In this document: one piece after another, positions 1-12,327 of the stretch
Layout of the letters: each line of letters starts with the position of its first letter
How positions within the stretch are numbered: position 1 is the stretch's first letter
Origin: Phycomyces nitens
Lineage: Eukaryota > Mucoromycota > Mucoromycetes > Mucorales > Phycomycetaceae
DNA length: 64,000 nucleotides
NCBI GenBank assembly: GCA_022702545.1
Contig: JAHRBC010000003.1
Span: 3,968,001-4,032,000, forward strand
Direction: 5' to 3'
Translations under genes and position numbers: made by a program
Notes under the pieces: model-generated
What the model saw: the letters and a program-made list of their open reading frames with translations, nothing else
Told to the model about the DNA's origin: nothing
Database searches by the model: none

Positions 1-1166
1 TATATGGAAATACGATTTATAATATCAACTAAATAAAGCACTGCCACTTTGGAGACAATATTACAAAGTTAATACTATACGCAAAGAGCTGTCCAGCAAA
101 GCCGTGTATTTTTTAAATGAATACAAGTTGAGTATACAGCTCTTTTGAGCTCGTAAAAAAGCTTCTTTGTTTAACTTTATTTTTGTAGTCATGGTTACTT
201 TGATTTTGAAAGTGATCACATTTTAGTTCAGGACACTGTACAACAAAAGATTGATCGATCGAATGGAATATTATAAAATATACTTATATATTATTTGTTA
301 ATGTAATCTAATTAAACTTGTATATAGCTTACACAAGAATTCATTTGGTATGTACTATAGACCTGGATAAAGATAATCAGGCCAGTAAATTTACAGTATT
401 GGGATTTATTATGACGCCTTGTTAGAATAAAATGGCGTGGAACTCTTTAACAGTTGTGTGATATGTTGGATACTTTTAGAAGTATAGAAATATTCATAGA
501 AAGTTAACTAATTGCGGACATGGCAGAGGATCAAGACAAACGTTCTTGTATACTGGAATGAGGGAATTGGGCGGGTCACTATGGTTATAAATGTCATACA
601 GCGGATATATTTTCTTGAATCAATGTAGAACCAGTCATTGGGAGTGGACTAGATACTAGTTTAGTCTGTTATACATATAAATCAATGTAAAGCTAAATTG
701 TATTTGAAGTTTGTTGGTGAACTATTTTGTGCAGTTTTAGGATTACAATTTCGGACTGCTTATAGTTGTACCAACCCCTTGTTTCTGTATTTGTGGGTCG
801 ACTCAAAACAACATATTTTCTCAAGTACTTGCTATATAAGAATGCCTTTTCAAAGTACAATTGTGCCAATACAATGCAAAAAAGCAATAAAAGAGGGAAA
901 AGGATAGTAATAGCTCGACTTTTTCTTTTCTGTTTGACCTTGAGCCAAGGGGAGGATTGGCCAATGTGGCTGTATATCGCCTGGCAGATACTGGTTTTAA
1001 ATGGTCTTTGTTGGACTGATTGTTTTTATTCCTTTGACGTTCAAGACATAATTGACCACAATACACAAGCGGTTGAAATTCTTGTCCTTTATGATCACTA
1101 ATTCAAAGCTGTCTCGATCTATGGATATATATATATATATACAAGGGGGAATTAAACAGATTAATA
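1..1166. other. AT-rich intergenic DNA, no supported gene
   Basis: No reading frame here resembles a known family. The short open frames overlap one another on both strands and lack plausible splice partners. The stretch ends at the TA target of the Tc1 element. Confidence 0.5.
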
Positions 1167-2512
1167 TACAGTGCCCTACAAATTTGAATTTCCGGATTCG
1201 AAATCCGTGTATTTATCTTCACATACCATCATACTTTATTTTCCTTGTTCTCCCTAATCTTATTACAATGTCCAGCTCAAATTCAACAAGCACAGAGAGC
1301 ACATCTCAAAGAAAGTACAAGCAGTATTCAACCGCTGAAAAATATATTATGTTTGGAATTAATCAAGGTGGAATGTCGATTCCTGAGATCTCGCGACACA
1401 AAGATGTAGAGGAAAGAACAATCCATTATATTATAGAAAAGTATAATAAAACCTGGTCTGTCGAAAACATACGTCATGCAGGAAGACCTAAGCTTTTCAA
1501 TGCTAGAGACAAACGGTATATCCAAAAAATGATACAAAAGAACCGCAAGAAGACATCGAAAGACGTTACAGAGGAAGTGGAGGAAATGATTGCTGCACCT
1601 ATTTCCGAATCTACTGTTCGCCAAACCTTGCACGATTTGGGGTTTAACAGCCGTGTTGCAGTTGCCAAGCCTTTCTTGACACAGACAAATATGGCAGCAC
1701 GAAAGAGATGGGCTCAAGCAAGAATGAATTGGAGTGAAGAATGGAAATCAGTGGTTTGGAGTGATAAGTCCAGCTTTTCACTTTTCAAAACAAATGGGCG
1801 TATCCATGTGTAGAGAAGACCGAATGAAAAGTATGCCACTGACTGCCTCCAACCAAAGGTGCAAGGAGATTGTGGATCAGTAATGGTATGGGGGTGTATC
1901 TGGGCTAGAGGTGTCGGACCCTTTGTTGTCCTAAAGGACAATATGAATGCAAAGTCCTATGTAGAAGTATTGTAGACAGCATTCAAGCCATACTTTGACA
2001 GTCTTTCGCACAAGGACAAACTGCACTACTATTTCCAAGAAGATAATGCCACGCCCCATAAAGCAGCATTGTCAAAAAAGTGCAAGAAAGATCTTGGTAT
2101 AGACGTTCTTGAGTGGCCATCAAAGAGTCCAGATCTCAACCCAATTGAGAATATCTGGAATCTTTTAGATGACCGTGTGCGGTCAAGGCCTTGCCAGCCT
2201 ACCACAATGAAGAAGTTAGAAGATGCTCTGAAAGAAGAGTGGGAAACTATCACTATAAGTGTATGTGAAAAGTACTGCCTTGACATGCCCAAAAGACTAT
2301 TGGCTGTTAAAAAGTATAAAGGTAGACCTATACTTTATTGAATAAATACCTACTTTTTATCAGTTAAAGTACAATCCTTAAGCTATTTAATCACAAAGTT
2401 GTAGAGGTCTTGGATGCATATATAATGAATATGATAGAAAACAAAATATGATATTAGATTTACTTGATTTTTGAAATGTGATTTCGGAAATTCAAATTTG
2501 TAGGGGATTGTA
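1167..2512 (+). mobile_element. Tc1/mariner DNA transposon, near complete
   Basis: A 1342-bp element (1169-2510) is flanked by TA dinucleotides at 1167-1168 and 2511-2512, the target duplication typical of the Tc1/mariner superfamily. The left terminal inverted repeat starts CAGTGCCCTACAAATTTG and the right one, read on the other strand, starts CAATCCCCTACAAATTTG. They agree over roughly 27 bp apart from bases 3 and 5. A single transposase reading frame lies between them. Ends, target site and coding content therefore all agree on a cut-and-paste transposon. Confidence 0.93.
1268..2341 (+). pseudogene. Tc1-family transposase with two in-frame TAG codons
   Basis: The frame encodes about 357 residues from ATG 1268, the usual length for Tc1 transposases, which cut the element out and insert it at TA. 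An N-terminal helix-turn-helix region (about residues 20-110, with a GRPK-type linker) is followed by a DDE catalytic core. The catalytic residues are D166 in WSDKSSF, D259 in QEDNATPH and E294 in LNPIENIW. The D259-E294 spacing of 34 residues is the DD34E signature. The frame is otherwise open but is broken by TAG at 1811-1813 and 1973-1975. At the first, family members normally have tryptophan (VWRRP), so TGG to TAG is the likely change. This copy is probably unable to make full-length enzyme unless the stops are read through. No frameshift is seen, so decay is recent. Confidence 0.9.
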
Positions 2513-3003
2513 TCATTTAATAAATTCAGATTTTAGAGCTATTTGAACATTAATTGTCAAGGTCTTCAAATGTTACAAAATAGAGCCAAGTGCTCTTTAA
2601 TGACTTTTAGTGGTCAGAATATTTACTACTGGTCCTGCTAGTGCCACAGATGACATTTGTCTTTTATATACCAATATGTTTAGTATTTTGAAGTATATAC
2701 ATATATGAATTACGGTTACCCAACTTCTTCAGCCATAAATTATACTACTAATATCAATTCTAGACCATCTAATGACTACAAGACCCAATTAATAATGAAT
2801 TTTGACATAAAAAATCTCTCAATAGTATATCCATTCACTGAACAGACCAACTCGGACTATAAAAAAAACAGCAGCCAAATGAACAATGTTTACAGAGATC
2901 TAGGGACGCAAACGGAGTTTGAGATCCACCAGAAAATTTTGAACGGTTAGTATTGAGCGTTTTGGATTCTGCCTCGGGATTCGGATATTTGGCTGTTGTT
3001 TGG
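2513..3003. other. Spacer between Tc1 element and PUS4
   Basis: An 81-codon open frame at 2705-2950 (N/S/Y-rich) has no recognisable domain and ends in a stop just before the PUS4 start. I do not call it a gene. The rest is AT-rich and probably includes the PUS4 promoter. Confidence 0.4.
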
Positions 3004-3996
3004 ATGAAGAGCGAGGCAGTAAGAAGTGGACTCAACGGCGTGTTTGCGGTATACAAGCCAAAGGGCTTGAGTTCTCGTACTGCAGTCAGTAAAGTCCAGC
3101 ATATTCTGACACGGGCTCTGGTCAAGGAGAATAACCCGTGCTTGGGATCCCTTGGCCAAACAGAGATACCTGTAGTCAGACGAAAGGATCGGCTCAAGGT
3201 TGGCCATGGAGGCACACTGGTAAGAGATTTGAATGTTTTGGAATCAAATCTAACCAGACAAAATCATTGCAATTCCAGGATCCAATTGCTGAAGGTGTTT
3301 TGGGTATGTAGATTGTGCACAAGGAACACTGTTTCTTATGGCCAAACTAGTACTTGGTGTAGGGTCTGGATGCAAAGATCTTAACATGTTTCTCAAGGGT
3401 ACAAAGGTAATCAATCAGTTCTGATTAAAAAGACTGGTAATAATCTTTGAAAAAGGAATATGAAGTAGAGGTGGCGTTTGGTCAGGCCACCGACACATAT
3501 GACTCGGAAGGAAAAGTAACCAATTTTGGCTCCATTGATGGTCTATCGGTGCACAAGGTCCAGGATGCTCTAGAGGCATTCAAGGGCAATGTCTGGCAAG
3601 TACCACCAATGTAAGCATCTCAAGGCACAGTCACTGTTTACTGATTGCTCCAGTTATTCTGCTCTCCATATGGATGGCCGACGCTTGTATGACTATGCGC
3701 GCAAGGGAGCAAGTCTACCACGGCCCATCAAGGCTCGTGAGGTGGAGATTGGGTCAATTGAACTGACGGGGTTTGATGATGGAAAGTGCATCTTGAAGGT
3801 TGGGTGTGGAGGAGGAACGTATATGCGGAGTTTGGTAAACGACTTGGGGATTGCATTGGGCTGCTATGCACATATGACTGGCCTTAAAAGATCAAGACAA
3901 GGCCAGTGGACGTGGGAGGATGCCCTACCGATAGAAGAAGGAGTGCTTGATTTGGCCGCCGTACGGTCCATTTTACGCAGTCCAACGTACACCTAA
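3004..3996 (+). CDS. PUS4: tRNA pseudouridine-55 synthase, TruB/Pus4 family
   Basis: Exons 3004-3219, 3279-3303, 3351-3406, 3456-3610 and 3654-3996 give 264 residues. All four introns are GT-AG and 43-59 nt long. The enzyme converts U55 in the T-loop of tRNA to pseudouridine. The product opens with the TruB motif NGVFAVYKPKGLSS. It carries the catalytic-motif GHGGTLDP, whose aspartate (D73) is the first codon of exon 2, then AEGVLVLGVGSGCK, FGQATDTYDSEGK, PPIYSALHMDGRR and GGGTYMRSLVNDLG. The family order is complete, and the length is close to the catalytic core without a PUA extension. The start is the first ATG after an upstream in-frame TTG region and lies ahead of all conserved sequence. 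The stop is only 51 bp before the next gene, on the same strand. The family assignment is firm; choosing Pus4 over other eukaryotic TruB enzymes is inference. Confidence 0.93.
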
Positions 3997-4047
3997 ACTG
4001 GAAATTCGTTCTCTTCTTTAGTATTCTTCATCATAAACACATTTACC

Positions 4048-5793
4048 ATGACACTCCAATCCGCCCTCGACCTAGTCTATCAAACAAGACCTAGTCTAGA
4101 CAACATCCCCACAGAGATAGTCATTCAGATTCTCAAAAACCTCACCAATCACAAAGATATAATGAATTGCGCCTTGGCAATCCGATCCTGGAGTTACTGC
4201 TGCTATGAAATCATATGGTTCAAGCCAATCATGATGGATCCTATATCATGGGTCAATCTCTGTTGGACCCTCAACAAATCCCCCTCCACATATTATCCTT
4301 ATTACTCCTTTATTAAACGTATCAACCTCTCTGAAATTACTGAATACATAAAGGATAACTACCTTTCCTCTCTCTCTGTGTGCGATCGCCTCGAACGCAT
4401 CACCCTCACAGGATGCCACAAACTCACAGACGCAGGCCTCTGTAGCTTGCTTAGCAAGTCGTCAAGTGCCCACCTAGTATCAATGGATCTAAGTGAAATC
4501 ACAAACATCACAGACACCACCATATTAAAAATAGCTGAATGTTGTCCAAGACTACAGGGACTCAACCTAAGCATGTATAAAGACAGACCAGAGCAGTTTC
4601 ATGGCGTGACTGATACCAGCATCATCAAACTTGCCCAGGGCTGTAGAGGACTACGACGGGTAAAATATAAAGATAGTTTATGAATTCACACATGTTTCTA
4701 CATTGATTAACGAATAATTAACCACTGCATGTCTATTAAATCCCATGGCTTTTACTAGGTCATCTTGAACAACTGCTCTTTACTCACCGATGCGTCTATA
4801 ACTGTATTAGCAAGAAACTGTCGCTCTTTGTTAGAGATTGACCTGATCAATTGTGCCATTACCGAAGAATCGCTTTTGGCCATCTTTAAGCACTGTCGAG
4901 AGCTGCGAGAGTTTCGGCTTAACCAGTGCGACAATCTAGGGGACTTTGGCTTCCTTGAGTCTGATCTAATGACAGGCCCAGTTGGAGGGCGCCCTTACTA
5001 TGACCAGCTAAGGATCATTGACCTCTCTGGTATGGTGAAGATCACGGACGATAGTGTTATAAGTCTGGTCGAGGCGGCTCCAAAGATCAGAAACCTTGTC
5101 CTCAACAAATGCACCAACATCACTGACAAGGCTGTCATGGCCATCTGTAACCTTGGGCGCTATCTCCATGTTCTCCATCTTGGCCATTGTCTAAACCTCA
5201 CAAACCGTTCGATTATCCAACTGGCCCGCAGTTGCACCCGCATTCGCTATCTTGACCTGGCCTGCTGCAGCCAGCTTACTGATGTGGCAGTTTTTGAGCT
5301 CTCCAATCTTCAGAGGCTTAAACGGATTGGACTTGTAAAGTGCACCAAGATCACCGATGAATCTGTAAAGGCTCTTGCCAGCCGCCCACGCATAGCCAAT
5401 TCTCTTGAGCGTGTGCATTTAAGCTATTGTTCCCGTCTTACTGTGTCTTCGATCCACAGTCTTCTTAATGCATGTCAACTGCTCACTCACCTTAGTCTTA
5501 CTCAAGTCCGAGACTTCCTTCGCCCAGACTTCCAGAGCTTTTGCCGCAATGCTCCCAAGGACTTTAGTGACCAACAGCGCCAAGCCTTTTGCGTATTTAG
5601 TGGCAAGGGTGTCCAGAATTTTAGAAACTATTTAAATACCAATGAAGGCATGGTTGGGTTCCCTGGATTCGGCACTGGGCCACCGTTTTCTATTGACATG
5701 ACCGATATCTACAACCGCCACCGTGCCCGCCGAGACGAGTTTGATGTTGATAATGACGAGTTTGGAGACAGAGAAGACTTTGAGGAAGTATAA
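4048..5793 (+). CDS. F-box and leucine-rich-repeat protein, Grr1-like
   Basis: Two exons, 4048-4659 and 4759-5793, encode 548 residues. An F-box lies at about residues 19-60 (begins IPTEIVIQILKNL). It is followed by roughly a dozen cysteine-containing leucine-rich repeats of the LTDA/ITDxSV type through about residue 470. The C-terminal block with FCVFSGKGVQNFR and an acidic tail is also typical of Grr1/Pof2. Proteins of this type are substrate-binding subunits of SCF ubiquitin ligases: the F-box binds Skp1 and the repeats bind phosphorylated targets. In yeast, Grr1 links glucose and nutrient sensing to cyclin turnover. The single intron uses GT-AG and the joined frame continues an LRR without a break. 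The substrate in this organism cannot be told from sequence; other AMN1-like F-box proteins are the alternative. Confidence 0.9.
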
Positions 5794-6177
5794 TTTTGAA
5801 TATTAGTTGATTCCAATCAACAGATGTCAGGTTTGAAGTAGGCTTGATTTCCATACAGCAAAGAGACCTTTAAATAAACATATTTATATTTTTATATATA
5901 TACACATTGATATTGATAACCCAAGCCAAGTGCAGTAGTTGGTAGCCAACCACAAAATAGCCATTTTCGCATTAAATACTCTTGTTCTATAAAACAAGCC
6001 TTTGGTCCTGTACTCCACCCATACTAGCTTTTAACGAGGCCTTGGAATTATAATAATGAAAGCGTTTTGGATCCATAAAGTCCGACACCGGGGCTGGAAA
6101 CAGACAACTGTTTCTCGCCTGCTGGACAGCGATCCCAATCTATCCATCCTTTTCATCCATCCGTTTGTCTTTTAGCC
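5794..6177. promoter_or_regulatory. Spacer holding the RPL15 promoter region
   Basis: No coding signal is seen. It lies between the F-box gene stop and the eL15 start, both on the plus strand. An AT-rich part is followed by a more mixed, pyrimidine-containing stretch before ATG 6178. Individual factor sites cannot be assigned. Confidence 0.35.
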
Positions 6178-6997
6178 ATGGGTGGTACGTATCATCAAAT
6201 AGCCTATCGAATTCATATCTAACTCTTTATATCCAGCCTACAAATATATCGAAGAGCTCTACAAAAAGAAGCAGTCTGATGTATTCCGTTTCTTGCTTCG
6301 TGTGAGATGCTGGGAATTCAGGTACATTGAATCTTCATGATTCTATTTAGGCTTGAATACCATCCCAATGCTCCAAGTAGCAAAGGGATTGGTTTAAATT
6401 CATCCGATGAACTATTGTACTTGAACAAGCACTCATACGAAATGGGAAACCTCGCCATTTCCCTCGACATATAGACAGATGAACGTTATCCACCGTGCAT
6501 CCCGTCCTTCCCGCCCCGACAAGGCACGCCGTCTTGGTTACAAGGCCAAGCAGGGCTTTGTCATCTACCGTATCCGCGTCCGTCGTGGTGGTCGCAAGAG
6601 ACCCGTCCACAAGGGTGCCACCTTTGGTAAGCCCGTCAACGAGGGAGTTAACCAGCTCAAGTACCAGCGTTCCCTCCGCTCCACTGCCGAGGAGCGTGTT
6701 GGTCGCAAGTGCGCCAACCTCCGTGTCTTGAACTCTTACTGGATCAACCAGGATGCTACCTACAAGTACTTTGAGGTCATCCTTGTCGACCCCTCCCACA
6801 AGGCCATCCGTCGTGATCCCCGCATCAACTGGATCGCTAACGCTGTCCACAAGCGTCGTGAGGCCCGTGGTCTCACTGCCATTGGCAAGAAGAGTCGTGG
6901 TAAGGGTAAGGGTCATCGCTTCACCAAGACCAAGGGCTCTGGTCGCACTGCCAACTGGAAGAGACGCAACACCCTCTCCCTCACCCGTTACCGTTAA
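6178..6997 (+). CDS. RPL15: 60S ribosomal protein eL15
   Basis: Exons 6178-6184, 6237-6321 and 6475-6997 encode 204 residues, exactly the normal length of eukaryotic L15. The protein is a core component of the large ribosomal subunit and contacts 25S/28S rRNA. The sequence begins [17 protein letters not shown] and contains [20 protein letters not shown], a strongly basic body and the usual ending NTLSLTRYR. The first exon is only seven nucleotides (Met, Gly and one base of Ala), so the N-terminus is invisible in a plain ORF search. Codon use in exon 3 is strongly biased to C-ending codons (CGT/CGC, AAG, GTC) compared with neighbours, as expected of a highly expressed gene. An antisense open frame of 236 codons is a shadow of this bias. 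Confidence 0.98.
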
Positions 6998-7300
6998 AGA
7001 CATTCCGCTTGGGATGTTCCTTAATAAAATTCTGCCAGTCTTTCTATTGCATATCATTTCATATTTGTCACCATATTTCTCATAATGGCTCGCTGAATAA
7101 AATCATTCACGTACAAAAACCGATATGCTATAATACCAGGGCTGCATATAAACTCTACAATAGTTCAAACAGCTTGGTCTGTGTGATTTAGAGGCATCCT
7201 ATATATATTATGTTGAACAATGGGATCATAAAGTGCACTAAAACAAGTCACGGGATATACTTGTAGTCCATTACTGATGATTGAACACTCTTCATGAACA

Positions 7301-10037
7301 ATGTCTGCATTTAGTTTTATTAATTCAAAGAGGCCATCAGAAGGAAAGAGTAGAAATGAGCCCAATGGGGGGATGTCTGCCTCTATTTTGGACGACATTT
7401 ATGACCAGAACTTGCATCATTCTCATGATCAATCTACCACTCCGCAAGACACGCATAAATCAAGACAATTGTTTACATCATTATTCGACTTTTCAGACAA
7501 TATCTCTGGTGCATCTCATGCGTCCTTGTCAGAGATATCTCTTTCAGGTAAGAGTCTTGTATGCCTGTGAATGGCTCCAAATAACCTGTCTGGTCACCAG
7601 CAACAAGCCCGTCCGTACCAAAACATGTAAACTCTGAACCCAAAAAATCGGCCTTTTCTTTTATTGGCAGCTCATGTAAGGGGGGTTCATTTACTTCTTT
7701 ATATATATATAATACTGATACTCCTCTATCCAATGAAGCCCGCCCAAAGACAAGTTCACCTAACCCTACCGAGTCTACCAAGCCAAACAAACGCAATCAT
7801 TCCACGAGCCCTGGTGAGGACATACATATTGATAAATGAAATCCTCTTAACACACCATATTGGACAGCATTCGTTGTGCACCCTGGTCCTTCAAATGTTG
7901 TATCTCTAAATGGCTATAATCAGTCTCTTCCGTTATTGAATACTATCAACAGCGATTCTAGAAAGCTATCCGAACAAGCCGCATGGAAGCAGATCCAAAC
8001 AGAGAAGAAGCGAGAGATTAGTCTGATCCAGCGTCTCTACGAAAGATATGAGCTAGTAAATCAACAGATTAGCCAGGCAAGATCTTTATAGCATTTTTGA
8101 GTGTAAGCATAGCACACCTAACCAAATGCCCTTCATTATCCAGGAGACGGCCAATAATTTGAAAGAAGAAAAGGAACGAGCGCTTGAAGCAGAAAATTAT
8201 CTTGCAGCCGAAGCATTAGAGTTGAAGCAAGAAGAACAGACCAAGCAAATAACAGAGCTCTTTACGGACACAATGAGTAACTTGGATAATCAGATCCAGC
8301 AGTCTTGGGAGTCCTTGGCAAATATTCTTGCCAAAGAATCCAGAATAGCTGAAAATCTAGCAGAAGCGTCACAAAAAGCAAAGGTAATTTTTAATATGAA
8401 TTCTAGTAGTCTTTGGAACACAAGAAAATTCAAGTGGCTATTTTGCCTATACAGGAAGACCGAGCACAGAAGCTTGACAAGGCAGATTTCAATTACAAGT
8501 GTCACCATGAGATGAAGTTGCAGCAAATCAACGCACAAAGAGCAGAAATTGGTCAAGAAAAGAGGTAGGTTTATTCTTGGTTCAACGGTTCTTTCAAGGA
8601 AAGACTGATGGCCATTGGTAAAATATTGTAGTGAGATTGCCTTTGACCTGGATATGTGGATACAATCGGATGCCGAGCTTAATGAAAAAATGTATGAGCT
8701 TGTGCATGAAGATCTGGATGAAAAAGAAGAGTTGGAGTCAAAAGAAAACGCACTCCAGGCAAGTGTATTATGATTTGTTAAATATTATATGTTCTAATGT
8801 CTAGACGGCCCATTAGACCCAGATAGATGAACTTTTAAGAAGCGTCAAGAAATTAGAAAAAGAGCGAGACATGCACAGATCTAGAATAAATGAATTGGAT
8901 ACCGCAATCGAACAAGTGCTATCAAAACATGAGCCTGAAAAAGATGCTCATTTAAACGAGCATACTCTAATCGAGACACGGAAAGAACAAATGGATATAC
9001 GCTGTGTAAGGAGTACTAGTAATATTCGATTTGTATTCTTAAATACTCTCTTATTGTGCTAGACTAATCTGGACCAAGAGGATACAGAGCTTCATCATCA
9101 GTTGAAGCGTCACACAGAAGAAATCGCTGAAGAATGGGCTTTGTTGGGAGAAGAAGAGAAGAGGATAAGAGAGATATCTTTTCAGGCCGACAATAGCAAG
9201 TTTGAGGCTGACAAAATGACACAGACGTGCCTCAAAGTAGTCAAGGCATGCAATAAATCCGTAATGGAAAAGAAAAAGGAGGTGTCTCAGTAAGTGATCA
9301 TTGGTTCGAAAGATAATCAATAGTGACATACGTCTGTGATTCTTTAGAGTGTGCGAAAAACTGGCCGACCACAGAAAGAAGCTAGAGTACGCTCAAAAGA
9401 ATAGATTTGCAGCACGCCAGAAACTAGATGAGCTAGAAGAAATGGTAGAACATACTGAGTACCAGATCAAGAGTTTAAATCGCCAAAAAACACTTGCTGT
9501 GGAGAGTCGGCAGTTTCAAAGCGCCGCAGCTACAGCAGAGCGGATCAAATCTTCCCAGAGTCTTTTGGAGGGTCTGTCAAAGAAACGTGATTCTCAGGAG
9601 GAAGAGTCTAAGCGCTTCCAGTTGGTTATGCTAGAGTGTGAAAATGAGATGGATAGACTAGAAAAAGAGTACAAGACTTTGGTCAATTTGGCAGGTATGC
9701 TTTAGACATTATTAATACATGTATACTGATAAACCAAGAAAAACAATACTTGATTTAGGAACAAGTATTGTAGAGCAATTGGAGGATGCAAAATCAAGTC
9801 TTCAGGAAACCGAATCTTTGCAAGTATCTACTGAAAAACCTTGCCATTAAACGAACCAAGATGTTTTAGGAGCTAACTATACACCTTAGACTTTATTCAA
9901 ATCATTCTGAGCTGCATGATATTATCAATCATGAGGTGGAAAAGATTACAAAACACATACAATCTGTCAATGTTTACCTGCAAATCCTATCAAATGAATT
10001 CAAAGATCCACCAGCAAACAGGACATCGCTATTATAA
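7301..10037 (+). CDS. Large coiled-coil protein of unknown function, 12 exons
   Basis: I read exons 7301-7547, 7601-7675, 7739-7813, 7868-8076, 8144-8383, 8455-8564, 8632-8758, 8823-9005, 9063-9289, 9348-9694, 9759-9823 and 9870-10037, which join in frame to about 690 residues. The N-terminal 160 residues are Ser/Thr/Pro/Asn-rich and probably disordered. From about residue 180 nearly everything is charged, heptad-like coiled coil (Glu/Lys/Gln/Leu). A short segment with QFQSAAATAERIK resembles a UVR-type helical hairpin. No enzyme domain, signal peptide or membrane segment is seen. A structural or scaffold role is plausible but not shown. The intron after 8758 has a GC donor. The one after 8076 may also be GC, or may use a GT 21 nt earlier (8056). 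The N-terminal exons 2-3 are the least certain. Confidence 0.75.
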
Positions 10038-12327
10038 GCAAAAGTAAAATACAAGACATACAATATCATTGGAATCTATTGCGGAATAAAGTATCCCTTG
10101 TAATATTTTGGAAATATTCAGAGTTACCTAATACTTGATAAGGACCAAGAGAATATAACACAATGTTTTAGAGATCTTTGGTAGAAATTATCAAGACTTT
10201 ATTCTTTGAAAAAAGTAAATACTGTCAGACAACCAAGTGTACTGCAATAGTTAATTTCCGATAGCTTTCACTAGCCTTGGACTTTACTGCTTCTTACTGA
10301 GAGTAATGTATATATGATAGCTTATAACTTGATAGAATGACAAATGGATCTACCACAACGTCCCAAAAACTATCTGGCTCCTATTAAACTCAGTGAATTT
10401 TAAATTACTTGCATATTCTCATGGTTTACCACAACTAAAATGCATGTACTAAAACTTAAAATTTATTACAATCTTGTGCAGCCTAGGACAATATACTTTA
10501 ATTGGAAATAGAAATAAAAGAAAAACAATACGATCATAATAATATTATTAATGATATTTCCCCAAATATCCAAACTATCGGATCGCTCTAATGAACCCGT
10601 TGTTTAGACTTTCACAATATTGATAGACATTATACGATTGTCTATACTAGGTATGTCTGTGAATTATGCTGTATAATACGTTAGGATATCTGACTGGTAG
10701 TTTTATTTGGGATCAGTATTTGAATAATTGGACATGAGACAAATATAAGGAGGTATTAAGATATGATGTTCTTGATCAGATACAGAGAACAAAGTTCTAA
10801 AATAACCATGCTATCTCTAGTCTAATCTAACTTTTTTGACGTCTGCTCCTAAAGTATATTTATGTGGTTTGATTTTTAGCTAAGAAATACCACAACCCCT
10901 AAATTTCACGGGTACTTTCAATAAAAGAACTCTCGGGAAAGTGTTTATAATCTATTTTAGTTTACGCGCTGATGTTTTTAGTATTATTGATTGAGATTAA
11001 ATGAAAGGTGTAAATTGTGGGTCTAGAAACACAAATGGATTGTTGGAAACTATATATCAAGTCCTATCATACACAAACCCAGAACTTCAAAATTTAGGAT
11101 AATGATACAGGTCTTAATACAAACATAGAAACACACCATTTTTGTTAAAAAAACATTTGTCATCAGTCTCGAAAAATTATCAAATACAATTTACCACAAA
11201 ATTAAATACATTGAACATTTGAATCAGAATCGCATGTAGTAGGCAAACATAATGACACACAACAGTGAAGACAGGCGATTAAAGTCAATATTCTACAAGT
11301 AAATATGCATATAAACAATTCAAGGGTATAAATATATACAAGCCACATCGATTGTTGTGCTTTGTAAAATGTATATAACAAGTGTTCGCTTGTGCAAAGA
11401 TCTTTAAATATTTGGGACAAGGTATCAAGAGAACAATGATTTAAAACATACTAGTTGTTTAATAGGTTCATATTAGCAGTATTTACATAAAAGCCCTTGG
11501 CTATGTATTACTACAAACCATACACGAAAGAATTTTTTTTATAAAAACCTTTTAATTCAATGAATAAAATATGATTTTAATATGTTTATTATTTTGTATT
11601 AGTCACAAGTATATTGCTTCACTAACAGAATTATCTGTATAATAAACATATGGACTATATAATTATGCCGTGTAGCATCCTTTTGTTATTGTCATTTATT
11701 AATCATTCTCTCTTATGGTAATTATTGTGACCCAATGGGATATATTGTATATACTGGATTGTCTCTGATTAAAGAATGTCTCTATATGGCACTACTATAT
11801 TTGACTTGATTTTATGTAGTGCAAGTATTAAATAGACAGCCCCAAAAACATGCGATATATTTATTTTTAGGTAATGTGACAGTAAAAACAAGAGGGCATG
11901 AAGTAAACTGTTTAATAATATGGTTGAGATAAAGAGGTATCAAAAGCAATAAAGGCAGAGTAGAGGTCTACATATAGTTTTTAAATTATTTAGTTTTAAA
12001 GTATATCTATATATACCTTTCTGAAATAATAGATAAACATAATCTTATAAGTTTTCAATAAATATTGCAGTATTTTTAGGCGAGAGTGCTATGTAAGCTT
12101 AACTAGAATATAATCATAGCGTGGTTTTATGTTAAATGAATGAAATGAAAAAAAAGGATTTATAAGTAGTTGGTACAAAATTAAACCAATATTATGATGG
12201 TTTGAATTGATGAGGATATGTCTGGAAGCTTGTCGTGTTTTCAAAGGAGAGCGTGGCTATGGAAATTGCTGATAAGGTATTTGGTATATTCTTTTTAAGT
12301 AGGTCGCTTGGGCTTTTAGGTATAACA
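10038..12327. other. AT-rich gene-free stretch
   Basis: No reading frame or exon chain with a recognisable family was found on either strand. It probably includes the 3' flanks of the convergent coiled-coil and zinc-finger genes. Confidence 0.45.

Noticed and set aside
2705..2950. 81-codon frame before PUS4
   Set aside because: Asn/Ser/Tyr-rich, ends in a stop before PUS4, no family resemblance.
6347..7057. 236-codon minus-strand frame over RPL15
   Set aside because: Antisense of the biased eL15 codons; reads as Val/Gly/Leu/Thr-rich low-complexity protein.
9820..9870. Another GC-AG intron in the coiled-coil gene
   Set aside because: A canonical GT donor at 9824 with acceptor ending at 9869 keeps the frame open, so GC is not needed.
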